Positions 8,868-17,459 of a stretch of DNA of 44,621 nucleotides are shown here, piece by piece (position 1 is the first letter of the stretch; the number at the start of each line of letters is the position of its first letter). Source of the stretch: Pseudobdellovibrionaceae bacterium (GTDB lineage Bacteria > Bdellovibrionota > UBA1018 > UBA6935); assembly GCA_002722705.1 (NCBI GenBank), contig PBMP01000087.1, forward strand, positions 1 to 44,621, given 5' to 3'. The notes beneath the pieces are model-generated. The model worked only from the letters and a program-made list of their open reading frames with translations, did not search any database and was not told the DNA's origin. The position numbers and the translations under genes are program-made.

Positions 8868-10243
8868 TGATACTTCCTTTTTTTAAAAGCGCGATATGCT
8901 TGTTTTTTTTCTTTATCTTTTATTTTTTTTTCAAAAAAACCTGTAGATTTCAAATACCCTATCGCTTGTAAAACTTGAAAATCTTTCTTTGGTGAATCAT
9001 ATTGCATTTTGTCTGATTTTTTATTTTTTACTGTAGAGTCAAATTCAGAAATATCAAAATCTGTAGAAACCTGTTGTCCCTCGAGATGACCTTCAAGATC
9101 TTGTTCCCGAAAGGCTGTTTCTCTCACCTTAGCTTTTTCAAGCAATTCACTATTAAATTTCTCCAAAACAATATCTGGAATTACTCCTTTCATTTGAATA
9201 CTTCTTCCTTTTGGAGTGTAATACCGAGCGATTGTAAGTTTTAACCCCATATCGTCACCTAAAGGCATTACTGTTTGGACAGACCCTTTCCCAAAAGTTC
9301 TCTCTCCTAAGATCATCGCTCTGTGATGATCTTGAAGAGCGCCCGCTACAATTTCAGCGGCAGATGCTGTACTAGAATTAACTAAAACTGCAAGTTTAAA
9401 GTCAGTTCTTGCTCGCCCTTTTCTGACATGTTTCACTTCTTTGCTTTTTTTATTTCTCCCGACAGTCGAAACAACGATACCTTCTGGAACAAAAAGAGAG
9501 GTAATTTCAACAGCCTGATCCAAAAGCCCCCCTGGAGTATTTCGCATATCAAAGATCAAACCCTTCAACGGTGATTTTTTCTCAAGTTGACGAATTGCTC
9601 TTCTTACATCCTTTCCAGCACTTTCGTTAAAAGTAGAAAGGCGAACATAACCATAATGAGGCTCAATCATTTCATATCGAACGGACTGAATTTTTATCGT
9701 TGCTCTTTCTAACTTGAAGTCTTTGTATTCGTCCCACCCTTTACGATAAACTTTCAAATAAACAGAAGTTCCCTTTGGACCTCTCATTTTGGCAACAGAC
9801 TCTTCCAAGCTCATACCGCGAGTACTAATAAACCGATTATGGGTAGCATTGGACTTGATTTTAACAATTCGATCACCTGGTTTCAGTCCAGCTTTCCATG
9901 CGGGAGTTCCTTCAATAGGGGCAATCACCGTAAGGACATCTTTTCGAAGACCAATCTCAATTCCCAAACCACCAAACTTTCCTTTGGTGTCGACCTTCAT
10001 ATCTTTATATATTTCAGGGGGCAAAAAACTTGAATGAGGATCCAATGTTTCCAACATTCCTTTGAGTGCGCCATGAATTAACTTCTCATTGGAAACTTCA
10101 TCAACATAGTTAGATTCTACGAAATGAAGAACTTTTTGAAATAACTCTAAATTTTTATAACGACTGGATTCTTCCTTTTTTGCGTAAGAAATTGATCCCG
10201 AAAATATTAATAGATTAACCCATAAAAGATATTTTAATTTCAT
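8864..10243 (-). CDS. ctpA: S41 carboxyl-terminal processing protease
   Basis: 459 residues with a signal peptide (MKLKYLLWVNLLIFSGSISYA). A PDZ domain lies at ~85-165 (GGLGIEIGLRKDVLTVIAPI, PAWKAGLKPGDRIVKI). The S41 core follows with catalytic Ser294 in STASAAEI and Lys319 in TFGKGSVQ, plus the FDMRNTPGGLL strand. The C-terminal ~80 residues are charged and variable. CtpA proteases act in the periplasm and in several bacteria control peptidoglycan hydrolases. The gene lies just downstream of the envC-like gene, a widely conserved order (envC-ctpA), and 15 bp separate them. Confidence 0.9.
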   Translation of the reverse strand: MKLKYLLWVNLLIFSGSISYAKKEESSRYKNLELFQKVLHFVESNYVDEVSNEKLIHGALKGMLETLDPHSSFLPPEIYKDMKVDTKGKFGGLGIEIGLRKDVLTVIAPIEGTPAWKAGLKPGDRIVKIKSNATHNRFISTRGMSLEESVAKMRGPKGTSVYLKVYRKGWDEYKDFKLERATIKIQSVRYEMIEPHYGYVRLSTFNESAGKDVRRAIRQLEKKSPLKGLIFDMRNTPGGLLDQAVEITSLFVPEGIVVSTVGRNKKSKEVKHVRKGRARTDFKLAVLVNSSTASAAEIVAGALQDHHRAMILGERTFGKGSVQTVMPLGDDMGLKLTIARYYTPKGRSIQMKGVIPDIVLEKFNSELLEKAKVRETAFREQDLEGHLEGQQVSTDFDISEFDSTVKNKKSDKMQYDSPKKDFQVLQAIGYLKSTGFFEKKIKDKEKKQAYRAFKKRKYH

Positions 10244-10257
10244 TCGCTTAAACTAAT

Positions 10258-11439
10258 CTATTTCTGAAGCCACTTCAACGGATTCACCGCAACATTTCGA
10301 GATCGAATCTCAAAATAAACAGGTTCACCCTGAGCACTCGATTGTCCGACACGCTCTCCCTCTACAACAACGTCACCAACAACCTTCTCTAGCTCGCCAA
10401 GGCGTCCAAGAAGGGAATAATACCGCGCACCATGATCAATCAAAAGGACCTGACCATATCCACTTAGTGGGCCTGCATAAGCCACCCTTCCTGACGCAAT
10501 TGCTTTTACATCAGATAACGCAGCCGTTTCATACTCAAGCCCTTTTTTGAATACATGAAGTTTAGTTTGAGCGTCATAAACTTTTCCATAAGTTTGTAAA
10601 ATTTTTCCATCCACAGGCGCTCTTAACTTTCCTTTTTTTCTAAAAAAATCTCCTGAGAGAAGAATTTCCTGAACCTGTTTTCTTTTTTCCTCTAGGTTTT
10701 CAAGTTCCACTCTTGCATTGAGTTGGTTGAGCAATCCGACGAGTCGGTTTTCAGACTCTTTCAAAGAGTGATAATTTTCTAATTGGGAAAGTCTTTTTTT
10801 GTAATTTTTTTTCAAAATTGAAACTTCCAACCGCTCATGAAGACGAATAATTTCCTTTTTTTCCTCGAGTCGATCAAAAATTGAGGCTAACTGTTGTCTT
10901 TCCTCGATAATCTGGGCCTCAAGCTGATCTGCTTCCTGGAGATCGATTTTCAATGCTCCTAAGAGCTGAAGATAACGATCTGAAAGTGTAGCAAGTAGTT
11001 TTCTTCTAGGCATTTCATAAGACTCCCATTCTTTCATAGAATTAAAATGAGAAACATCTTCCTGGGAGTACAGCATTTGTTTAAGTGCATTTTTAATTTT
11101 TATTTTTTGATCATTCATTCGATCATGAATAGAAACTCTTCTTTTTTCCAAGTATTCAATTAAACTTTCTAACTCATCAATTCTTTGTAAACTTAAAGAT
11201 CGTTCCTCATTATGCAACTTCAGAAGTTTTTTTACTTTTAGAATTTGATGTCGTCGATTCAACTTTCCTCGAGTTCCAGTAATTAATTTTTTTTCAATCG
11301 AGAGTATTTGATTCCTAATTTTACTCAGTTGATGAGCAATTTCTTGATTTGGTTTATTTAAAATAGAAACTTCAAGTTGTGGAGAAGAAAAACCTCTCTG
11401 AGTAATAAAAAATGCGGAAATTAAAATTAATTTACGCAT
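10258..11439 (-). CDS. envC: EnvC-like murein hydrolase activator with degenerate LytM domain
   Basis: 393 residues: signal peptide (~1-19), long coiled coil (~25-265), then a C-terminal LytM domain (~270-393). The LytM zinc ligands are lost: the HxGxD position reads FKKGLEYE (~297-304) and the HLH position reads EPVYFEIR (~372-379). Loss of catalysis with retention of fold is the hallmark of EnvC-type activators, which FtsEX opens to switch on amidases. The gene overlaps ftsX by 8 bp, matching the known FtsEX-EnvC partnership. The amidase that it would activate is not in the window. Confidence 0.85.
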   Translation of the reverse strand: MRKLILISAFFITQRGFSSPQLEVSILNKPNQEIAHQLSKIRNQILSIEKKLITGTRGKLNRRHQILKVKKLLKLHNEERSLSLQRIDELESLIEYLEKRRVSIHDRMNDQKIKIKNALKQMLYSQEDVSHFNSMKEWESYEMPRRKLLATLSDRYLQLLGALKIDLQEADQLEAQIIEERQQLASIFDRLEEKKEIIRLHERLEVSILKKNYKKRLSQLENYHSLKESENRLVGLLNQLNARVELENLEEKRKQVQEILLSGDFFRKKGKLRAPVDGKILQTYGKVYDAQTKLHVFKKGLEYETAALSDVKAIASGRVAYAGPLSGYGQVLLIDHGARYYSLLGRLGELEKVVGDVVVEGERVGQSSAQGEPVYFEIRSRNVAVNPLKWLQK

Positions 11440-12295
11440 TAGAACTTTCTCTCAAAATAATAGAACTAAACGCTCCTAAGAAAAATGCGACTCCCACCAA
11501 AATCAAACTCACTTCTACTGGAGGGCCAGGTAGCATTTGAAATGCAGGAGAAAGTTCTCGAACCAAACGATAAAAAGCTCCGCCTGCATAAATCCATAAA
11601 ATTCCTGCGGTTAATCCTGAAAACAGACCAATTAATCCCCCCGTGACTAATCCAGGAATACGGCTTTGAAAATAACTCCCTCCCATCAACCGAACCATTG
11701 AAATTGAGTCTTTCAAAAGATTGGCATTGGTTTTCATAAGATGAAAAAGAATAGAAGCAATTGTCAAAAATAAAATCAAAACGGCAGCAACAGAGAACCT
11801 CTCTAGTATCAAAAATGTTTGAATTGTCGATTGGTATCGATCTCCCGTTGAATCAACACTTTCAACTTCTACTAAACTTTGAATAAAGTTCTTCATGGAA
11901 GGAGTAAATACCCCGTTCATATAAATATACCGAGGAATGAGTTCATCCATTTCTTCCCCAAAATAGCTCAATTCTTGAATAAGAGAGGAATTATTCGCTT
12001 TCATTTTCTTCAAAAAATCAGAGGCACTTACGTAGCCCATCTCAAGAGAACTTCCAAACTGTGACCTCATCTTTGCAATTAACTGAAGAGCAGACTGATC
12101 ATTTACATCGGGGTTAAGGTAAGCCATAACCAACTCTTGTTCTCCAAGATTTTTCATCAAAGGGGGAATCGAAGTAAAAATCCAATAACTGTATCCACCC
12201 CCAAAAAGTAAAACTCCCATCCCAAGACTTGCAATCCACTGAGACCAAAATGCCTGTTTCCAAGGACGAAGGCCAATTCGAATTAAGTGTTTCAA
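11432..12295 (-). CDS. ftsX: Cell-division protein FtsX
   Basis: 287 residues if translation begins at the TTG at 12295. That TTG overlaps the ftsE stop (TTGA) and has AGAGGTG a few bases upstream; the longer frame (to 12355) starts at a TTG with no ribosome site and would lie inside ftsE. One transmembrane helix near the N-terminus (WIASLGMGVLLFGGGYSYWIF) is followed by a periplasmic domain, then three helices (VAAVLILFLTIASILFHLM; LVTGGLIGLFSGLTAGILWIY; VSLILVGVAFFLGAF). This is the FtsX topology. Together with FtsE it forms an ABC-type complex that transmits ATP hydrolysis to EnvC in the periplasm. Confidence 0.88.
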   Translation of the reverse strand: MKHLIRIGLRPWKQAFWSQWIASLGMGVLLFGGGYSYWIFTSIPPLMKNLGEQELVMAYLNPDVNDQSALQLIAKMRSQFGSSLEMGYVSASDFLKKMKANNSSLIQELSYFGEEMDELIPRYIYMNGVFTPSMKNFIQSLVEVESVDSTGDRYQSTIQTFLILERFSVAAVLILFLTIASILFHLMKTNANLLKDSISMVRLMGGSYFQSRIPGLVTGGLIGLFSGLTAGILWIYAGGAFYRLVRELSPAFQMLPGPPVEVSLILVGVAFFLGAFSSIILRESSNA

Positions 12296-12975
12296 TATGC
12301 ACCTCTTTCCCGATATCCTTGCGTTTGAAGGCGGCCCTCTTTTAAAACCAAACAAGAGTTTTGAACTCGTTTTATAATTTCTCGATCATGAGTTGCTACA
12401 ATCACTGCAGCCCCTCGCTGACTTGCCTTCACAAGTAGATCCATGATCGCCCATACTTCATTAAAATCCTGAGCTCCAGTTGGCTCATCAGCAATAATCA
12501 ACTCTGGAGAACGCACGAGAGCTCGTGCGACAGCAACTCTTTGAGATTCCCCTCCAGATAAATTTCCTGCCAAAGTTTCCGATTTAGACATCAAGCCCAG
12601 TTGCCCTAAAAGTTCAGCAATTTTAGATTTAGCATCCAGACTCAACGTCCTCCTTCCGGCAAGAGTTAAGGACAGAGCAATATTATCAAAAACAGTAAGA
12701 TCAGGAATTAAACGGACTTTTTGTGGAATATACCCAATGGCTTGCCTCATTGCTTTTAGAGTAGTCGGAGGCACTTTTTTCAAATCGTAACCGAACACAG
12801 TCAAACTTCCGTCAGAAGGAAGTTCTTCTGTGGCCAGCATTCGAAGAAGGGTGGATTTCCCTGCCCCACTTCCTCCAAGCAAATATAGAAAGTTTCCCCT
12901 CTTTACATCAAAACTAATTTGATCGAGAACTTTTTCCCCATGATAGACTTTATTTACCTGTCTTAAAGTTAGCAT
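12292..12975 (-). CDS. ftsE: Cell-division ATP-binding protein FtsE
   Basis: 227 residues, standard length for FtsE. Walker A GGSGAGKST (~35-43), Q-loop region YIPQKVRLIPDLTV, ABC signature LSGGESQRVAVARAL, Walker B ELIIADEPTGAQD and the H-loop ATHD are all intact. The ATG at 12975 has a strong GGAGAGGAGG just upstream. It is the first gene of the nine-gene minus-strand run, so its promoter should lie in the 88-bp region shared with the divergent CPBP gene. Confidence 0.93.
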   Translation of the reverse strand: MLTLRQVNKVYHGEKVLDQISFDVKRGNFLYLLGGSGAGKSTLLRMLATEELPSDGSLTVFGYDLKKVPPTTLKAMRQAIGYIPQKVRLIPDLTVFDNIALSLTLAGRRTLSLDAKSKIAELLGQLGLMSKSETLAGNLSGGESQRVAVARALVRSPELIIADEPTGAQDFNEVWAIMDLLVKASQRGAAVIVATHDREIIKRVQNSCLVLKEGRLQTQGYRERGAY

Positions 12976-12996
12976 CCTTGCCTCCTCTCCGTCAGA

Positions 12997-13006
12997 CGAC
13001 GCGTCG
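12997..13006. promoter_or_regulatory. Perfect GC-rich palindrome between ftsE and the CPBP gene
   Basis: CGACGCGTCG is a perfect 10-bp palindrome in an otherwise AT-rich divergent spacer (12976-13063). It lies about 22 bases upstream of ftsE and 58 bases upstream of the CPBP start. A dimeric repressor site is possible; chance cannot be excluded. Confidence 0.3.
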
Positions 13007-13063
13007 CAATTTTTTGCAAATAAAAGATATCATTTTTTTGGCTAAAGATAAAAACAAGCTAGA

Positions 13064-14071
13064 ATGTTTTCTGTGCTAATAGAAAAAAAATACGACCAAT
13101 TCGAACTGAGTTCTTTAGACTTAAAAAAAATAGTCAAAATACTGACATTCTGGCTTGCGCTCGAGGGATGGACTCTGCTTTTTCAGGGGCTGGGTCTCGC
13201 ACTCATTACCTATTTCTTTGTGGGGACTCATCCAGCAGGAGAACAAAGTAAGCTTCAATTAATTAGTGACCTTCTCAAAGCAAGTGAACTCACTTTAGCG
13301 GGACTAGGAATGGTTCTTTTTTTACTCTTAAATGTTTTTCTTTATCCTCTTACAACCATTCAAAAAAAAGATTTAGTTGAAAGCAAAACTTTTGAAGCTG
13401 CTTTTATTCCTGGATTCCGCAGAGGTGCTGTCCTTGCCTTAGGAATTACTTTAGCTTTTATCTTATCCGGTTATTACCGGTATCTCGGTGTTTATTTTCA
13501 AATATCAGAACTTCTAGAGACGGTCGTAGATCTTTTTTTTAGAACGATTTTCATCGTATTAATGGTGTACTGTGAAGAATTTATTTTTAGAAGAAAACTA
13601 TTAACAGAATTAAAAAAATTAACATCTCCTTTTTTCGCTATCGTTATCGTATCTGCTCTCTACTGCATTCATAAAAATATCCAATTTGAATTAGGATGGA
13701 TGCATACATTAACTCTATTTTTATTATCTTTTTTAGTCAGTTTATATCACTTACAAGGCAGACCTTTTTTCTTTGGTGCAGGTTATATTACTGGACTTTT
13801 TTTAGTGCTTCACCCTCTTTTTGGCCTACCTTTGTTAGGTTGTGATTTTTCTGGAGTCATTCTCATGAAATATGACTCTGGTCTTACGGATAACGGAGCA
13901 ATTTTACAAAATTTCACACAGCAGACAGACAGTCGAACATCCCTCTTTATTACAGGAGGAATAGGAGGACCACTCTCTAGTTTTGCATTTCAAACGGTTC
14001 TTACTGTTCAAACTCTTTTTGTTCTTTTATCAAAAAAGAAAAAACTTTTATTCAAATCTTTGAGCCGATAG
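13064..14071 (+). CDS. CPBP-family (CAAX/Rce1-like) intramembrane protease
   Basis: 335 residues, multi-spanning (hydrophobic segments near 28-52, 77-95, 120-138, 155-170, 190-205, 215-235 and beyond). The CPBP motif EEFIFRR places Glu171, Glu172 and Arg176, and ALYCIHKN gives His203; these match motif 1 and motif 2 of the family. Bacterial members are linked to maturation of peptides, stress and self-immunity, with substrates usually unknown. It precedes tolQ by 22 bp and may be the first gene of the tol transcript. A link to Tol function is inference from position only. Confidence 0.75.
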   Translation: MFSVLIEKKYDQFELSSLDLKKIVKILTFWLALEGWTLLFQGLGLALITYFFVGTHPAGEQSKLQLISDLLKASELTLAGLGMVLFLLLNVFLYPLTTIQKKDLVESKTFEAAFIPGFRRGAVLALGITLAFILSGYYRYLGVYFQISELLETVVDLFFRTIFIVLMVYCEEFIFRRKLLTELKKLTSPFFAIVIVSALYCIHKNIQFELGWMHTLTLFLLSFLVSLYHLQGRPFFFGAGYITGLFLVLHPLFGLPLLGCDFSGVILMKYDSGLTDNGAILQNFTQQTDSRTSLFITGGIGGPLSSFAFQTVLTVQTLFVLLSKKKKLLFKSLSR

Positions 14072-14093
14072 AATCGACTCGAAAGGAAACATA

Positions 14094-14786
14094 ATGAATC
14101 AACCAAGTATAATCGAACTCATTACACAATCTGGCCCTGTCGTAAAATTTGTCCTTATTGGACTCCTATTATCTTCCCTTTTTTGTTGGTCAATTATTTT
14201 TTCAAAATTTAAAATTTTCAAAATTGCTTCTCAAAAAAACAAGGGTTTTGAGGAAATGTTCTGGAACAGCAAAAGCTTAGAGGAGGCTCAAAGTGAAATT
14301 GAAAATTACAAATCAAGTCCAGTTGCACATGTCTTCATTAACGGATACCGAGAGCTTCTTAAACTCAAGGGATTAGAAAGGCAAAAACACTCCGAACTAG
14401 AAATCAACAATATCTATAGAGCAATGGCGAAGGCCTCGAGTGACCAAGTTGAAAAATTAGAAGAAAATGTAGGCTGGTTAGCAACTATCGCAAGTGCGGC
14501 TCCATTTATTGGACTCTTTGGAACCGTATGGGGAATTATGAATTCATTTCAAAGCATTGGATCAACAGGATCAGCAAGCCTTGCTGTTGTTGCCCCAGGA
14601 ATTTCTGAAGCTCTAATCGCCACCGCGGCTGGACTTGCTGCGGCGATTCCATCTGTAGTTGCCTATAATCACTTCGTTAATAAAATAAAAAAACAAGCAA
14701 ACGAAATGGATCATTTTAGTCAAGATTTTTTAAATATCGTTCAAAGAAGCTTTTTAGGCTCAAAAAAAGGAAGTGAAGAATCATGA
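14094..14786 (+). CDS. tolQ: TolQ/ExbB-type proton-channel protein
   Basis: 230 residues. Three transmembrane segments: ~16-34 (VKFVLIGLLLSSLFCWSII), ~125-150 (GWLATIASAAPFIGLFGTVWGIM) and ~165-195 (VAPGISEALIATAAGLAAAIPSVVAYN). The FIGLFGTVWGIMNSF and ALIATAAGLAAAIP motifs are diagnostic for the TolQ/ExbB/MotA family, and the tolR-tolA-tolB context makes TolQ the right member. It overlaps tolR by 4 bp. The complex uses proton flow to energise outer-membrane constriction during division. Confidence 0.93.
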   Translation: MNQPSIIELITQSGPVVKFVLIGLLLSSLFCWSIIFSKFKIFKIASQKNKGFEEMFWNSKSLEEAQSEIENYKSSPVAHVFINGYRELLKLKGLERQKHSELEINNIYRAMAKASSDQVEKLEENVGWLATIASAAPFIGLFGTVWGIMNSFQSIGSTGSASLAVVAPGISEALIATAAGLAAAIPSVVAYNHFVNKIKKQANEMDHFSQDFLNIVQRSFLGSKKGSEES

Positions 14787-15217
14787 TGCTTCCTCCTTCT
14801 GGCTCCTCAAAACATACACCTACGAATTTAGCTGAAATTAACGTCACTCCCTTAGTTGACGTAATGCTCGTCCTCTTAATTGTATTCATGGTCTCTGCCC
14901 CTCTGATGCAACAAGGAGTGAAAGTCGATATTCCTCAAGCAAATACGGGGGCAATGGAAGAAGGTCCCGATCAAATCGTAGTATCCATTTCAAAGAAAAA
15001 AGAAATTAAAATTGATTCACAAGACATTGAAAAAGGAACCCTGGTTGAAAAACTCAGTGCGATTGCTAAAGCAAAACCTGACATTCAGGTTGTTGTAAAG
15101 GCAGATCAAAACTTAGCATATCGAGTAATTGCTCAACTCATTGCTCAAATTAAGAAAGCTAACGTTTCACGAGTCGGTTTGGCAACTCAACCTGGAAACT
15201 CAAAAGTAGACTTCTAG
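14783..15217 (+). CDS. tolR: TolR/ExbD-type protein
   Basis: 144 residues. Single transmembrane helix at ~24-42 carries the conserved Asp of the proton path (INVTPLVDVMLVLLIVFMV, Asp26), followed by a periplasmic domain ending in the QVVVKADQNLAYRVIAQLIAQIKKAN pattern, broken here for length: the KADQNLAYR block is typical. Length, topology and overlap with tolQ support TolR. Two ATGs in tandem at 14783 and 14786 make the exact start uncertain by one codon. Confidence 0.93.
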   Translation: MMLPPSGSSKHTPTNLAEINVTPLVDVMLVLLIVFMVSAPLMQQGVKVDIPQANTGAMEEGPDQIVVSISKKKEIKIDSQDIEKGTLVEKLSAIAKAKPDIQVVVKADQNLAYRVIAQLIAQIKKANVSRVGLATQPGNSKVDF

Positions 15218-15226
15218 AGGTATTTT

Positions 15227-16033
15227 TTGAAATTTTTTGTTTTTATAAAAGAGATAAAACAGCTGATTTTTCGTCTGGTTTCAAAGATAGATCATCTTTT
15301 ACCGTCATCTTTTCAATTTTTTAATGAGGGTGACTCTATCAAGCTTTCTTTTGGAATGAGGTGGTCTCTCATTGCTCACTTTACATTCATTTTTATCCTT
15401 TTATTTAAAAGCCTTCTTTTTCCAAGCAAAATTAAAACCTACATCCCCACACTTAAAGTTGATCTCGTAAGCCTTCCTGACGACCTAAAAAAGGATCTTA
15501 GAGAACAAAAAAAGAAAACGATTCCTCATCCAAAAACCACTGAAAAGCCGGTCAAAAAAACTAAAAAGAAAAAATCAATGGTCCTGAAAGGAAAAGGGAA
15601 AAAAAAGAAGGAAAAAGAGAGAAAACAAGAAATATCAAACGCTCTTGATAGAATAAAAGCGCTTCAAAGAATTCAAGAAGAAGCAGAGGAAAAAAAACTA
15701 AAAGGAAATAAAATCTCTCCAGGAACTACTGTTTTAGGAGAAGCAAAAGAAGCAGCCGAAGCAACATACTATGACATTATTCATGATCGAATCAAAAGTC
15801 ATTGGGCTCTTCCAATCTGGCTTGCAAGGCAAAATCTCTCCGCTCGGGCAAAAATATTTATCGATACCCATGGAAATATACGATTTATCCGATTTCTAAA
15901 AAGTTCTAATCAGCCTCAATTCGACGAAGCAGTGCGAGAAGCCATACAAAAAAGCGCTCCTTTTCCACCTCCACCAGACTCCCTTCAAAGCTCTGTTCGC
16001 TCTGATGGAATCTTACTTGGATTCCCGCTGTGA
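15227..16033 (+). CDS. tolA: TolA/TonB-like energy-transducing protein
   Basis: 268 residues from a TTG with AGAGG six bases upstream. A ~45-residue cytoplasmic lead precedes one transmembrane helix (WSLIAHFTFIFILLFKSLLF, ~47-66). A Lys/Glu-rich spacer follows (~95-165), then a TonB/TolA-like C-terminal domain (~175-268) with YYDIIHDRIKSHWALP, IFIDTHGNIRFIRFLKSS and DEAVREAIQKSAPFPPPP. It is shorter than E. coli TolA and the spacer is short. Position between tolR and tolB supports TolA rather than TonB. Confidence 0.82.
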   Translation: MKFFVFIKEIKQLIFRLVSKIDHLLPSSFQFFNEGDSIKLSFGMRWSLIAHFTFIFILLFKSLLFPSKIKTYIPTLKVDLVSLPDDLKKDLREQKKKTIPHPKTTEKPVKKTKKKKSMVLKGKGKKKKEKERKQEISNALDRIKALQRIQEEAEEKKLKGNKISPGTTVLGEAKEAAEATYYDIIHDRIKSHWALPIWLARQNLSARAKIFIDTHGNIRFIRFLKSSNQPQFDEAVREAIQKSAPFPPPPDSLQSSVRSDGILLGFPL

Positions 16034-16079
16034 CCTAATGAGTTATTTTTTTTTAAAGAACTCTCGTCTTCGAGAGGTT

Positions 16080-17405
16080 ATGATCAGAGGCATGAAAATT
16101 TGTTATTTTTTGTTGGTCAGCCTTATTTTGTCACAGCAAGGATTTGCTGAAACCGCTTATATTGCGGTTGGAAAAGCAAAAGCTAAAAAAACAGTACTCG
16201 CTTTCCCAAAAATCAATTTACTGACTCAAACTCCTGACCAAAATGGAATCTTAAAAACAATTGACCAGACCGTTCGATTTGATCTTCAATTCATGGACCT
16301 TTTTAAATTCTTATCTCCAGCGGCCTTTGCTGACAAAAGTACTGGAATCGCTTTAAACCAATTTAAAATGAGTGATTGGAAAGGAACTGGAGGAGACTTT
16401 TTAATTAAATCTGCACTCCATTTTGATAAAAAATCAATCTCATACGAAGCCTACCTCTACGAAATTCGAAGCTCCAAAGCCTTAGTAGCAAAGAAATATG
16501 TAGGTACCCTCAAAGAAGCGAGAACGATTGCACATACTTTTGCAAATGACATTGTGGAAAAGCTCACCGGACTTCCTGGAATTTTCTTAACAAAAATTGC
16601 GATGAGTTGTGATCGAACAAAGAAAAAAGAAATATACGTAATGGATTTTGATGGTTCAAATGTAAAACAGATTACAAATCATCGTTCCATTGCGATTGCA
16701 CCTGCATGGAATTCTGATGGTTCAAAAATCGCTTATTCTCTTTTTACAAGACATAAGAACAACAGTAAAAACATTGATCTTTATGAATATAGCTTTTTAA
16801 ATAATAAAATAAGACTCCTTTCAAATAGAAAGGGAATGAACAGTGGAGCAGCCTATCACCCTATTGAAAACATACTCGCACTCACGATGTCCTTTTTAGG
16901 CAATCCAGAAATTTTTTCTCTTAACCAAGGAACAAAAAAGGTAACTCGACTCACCCACTCAAAAGGAATGGATGTGGATCCCATTTTTAGTCCTGACGGA
17001 AAATTCTTAGCGTTCTCTTCTTCGAGATCAGGAAAACCAATGATCTACAAAATGCAAGTCAATGGAACAGGATTACAAAGACTAACTTATGCTGGGCGTT
17101 ATAACGCAACCCCGAGCTGGTCTCCTCAAAATAATAAAATCGCCTTTGCTGGTTGGAAAGACGGTCATTTTGATATTTTCATCATGAATCCCGATGGAAC
17201 CCGAATTGAAAGGCTCACTAAAAACAATGGTGGTAACGAAGACCCTTATTTTAGTCCTGATGGAAACTTTTTAGTCTTCTCTTCAAATAGAACAGGAAAG
17301 AAAAACATTTATGTCATGAATATTGATGGAACCTATGTCAAACGACTGACCTATGGACTAGGAAACTGTGTGTCTCCAAAATGGTCCGCCCCTCCTCGAA
17401 AATAG
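16080..17405 (+). CDS. tolB: Tol-Pal system protein TolB
   Basis: The frame opens at 16005 inside tolA, but that start would put ~25 extra residues before the signal peptide. The ATG at 16080 (or 16092) gives a clean signal peptide (MKICYFLLVSLILSQQGFA) and a normal TolB length (~440). After an N-terminal TolB domain, a six-bladed propeller is visible as repeated blades of the form D-G..I..LT....N..P.+SPDGK.+.F.S, for example FSPDGKFLAFSSSRSGKPMIY and FSPDGNFLVFSSNRTGKKNIY, quoted in part. It acts in the periplasm. The usual downstream pal is missing: the next gene is a thiolase. Confidence 0.92.
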   Translation: MIRGMKICYFLLVSLILSQQGFAETAYIAVGKAKAKKTVLAFPKINLLTQTPDQNGILKTIDQTVRFDLQFMDLFKFLSPAAFADKSTGIALNQFKMSDWKGTGGDFLIKSALHFDKKSISYEAYLYEIRSSKALVAKKYVGTLKEARTIAHTFANDIVEKLTGLPGIFLTKIAMSCDRTKKKEIYVMDFDGSNVKQITNHRSIAIAPAWNSDGSKIAYSLFTRHKNNSKNIDLYEYSFLNNKIRLLSNRKGMNSGAAYHPIENILALTMSFLGNPEIFSLNQGTKKVTRLTHSKGMDVDPIFSPDGKFLAFSSSRSGKPMIYKMQVNGTGLQRLTYAGRYNATPSWSPQNNKIAFAGWKDGHFDIFIMNPDGTRIERLTKNNGGNEDPYFSPDGNFLVFSSNRTGKKNIYVMNIDGTYVKRLTYGLGNCVSPKWSAPPRK

Positions 17406-17459
17406 AACCTTCGTCCCATCCTTCTTTCTTAACGACTAGAGGTTTGCTATAAAGAACTT

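Noticed and set aside
12114-12302. Small minus-strand ORF overlapping ftsX/ftsE
   Set aside because: Shadow frame of ftsX with no ribosome site or recognisable motif.
16005-16079. N-terminal extension of TolB
   Set aside because: It overlaps tolA, lacks a ribosome site and would bury the signal peptide inside the protein.
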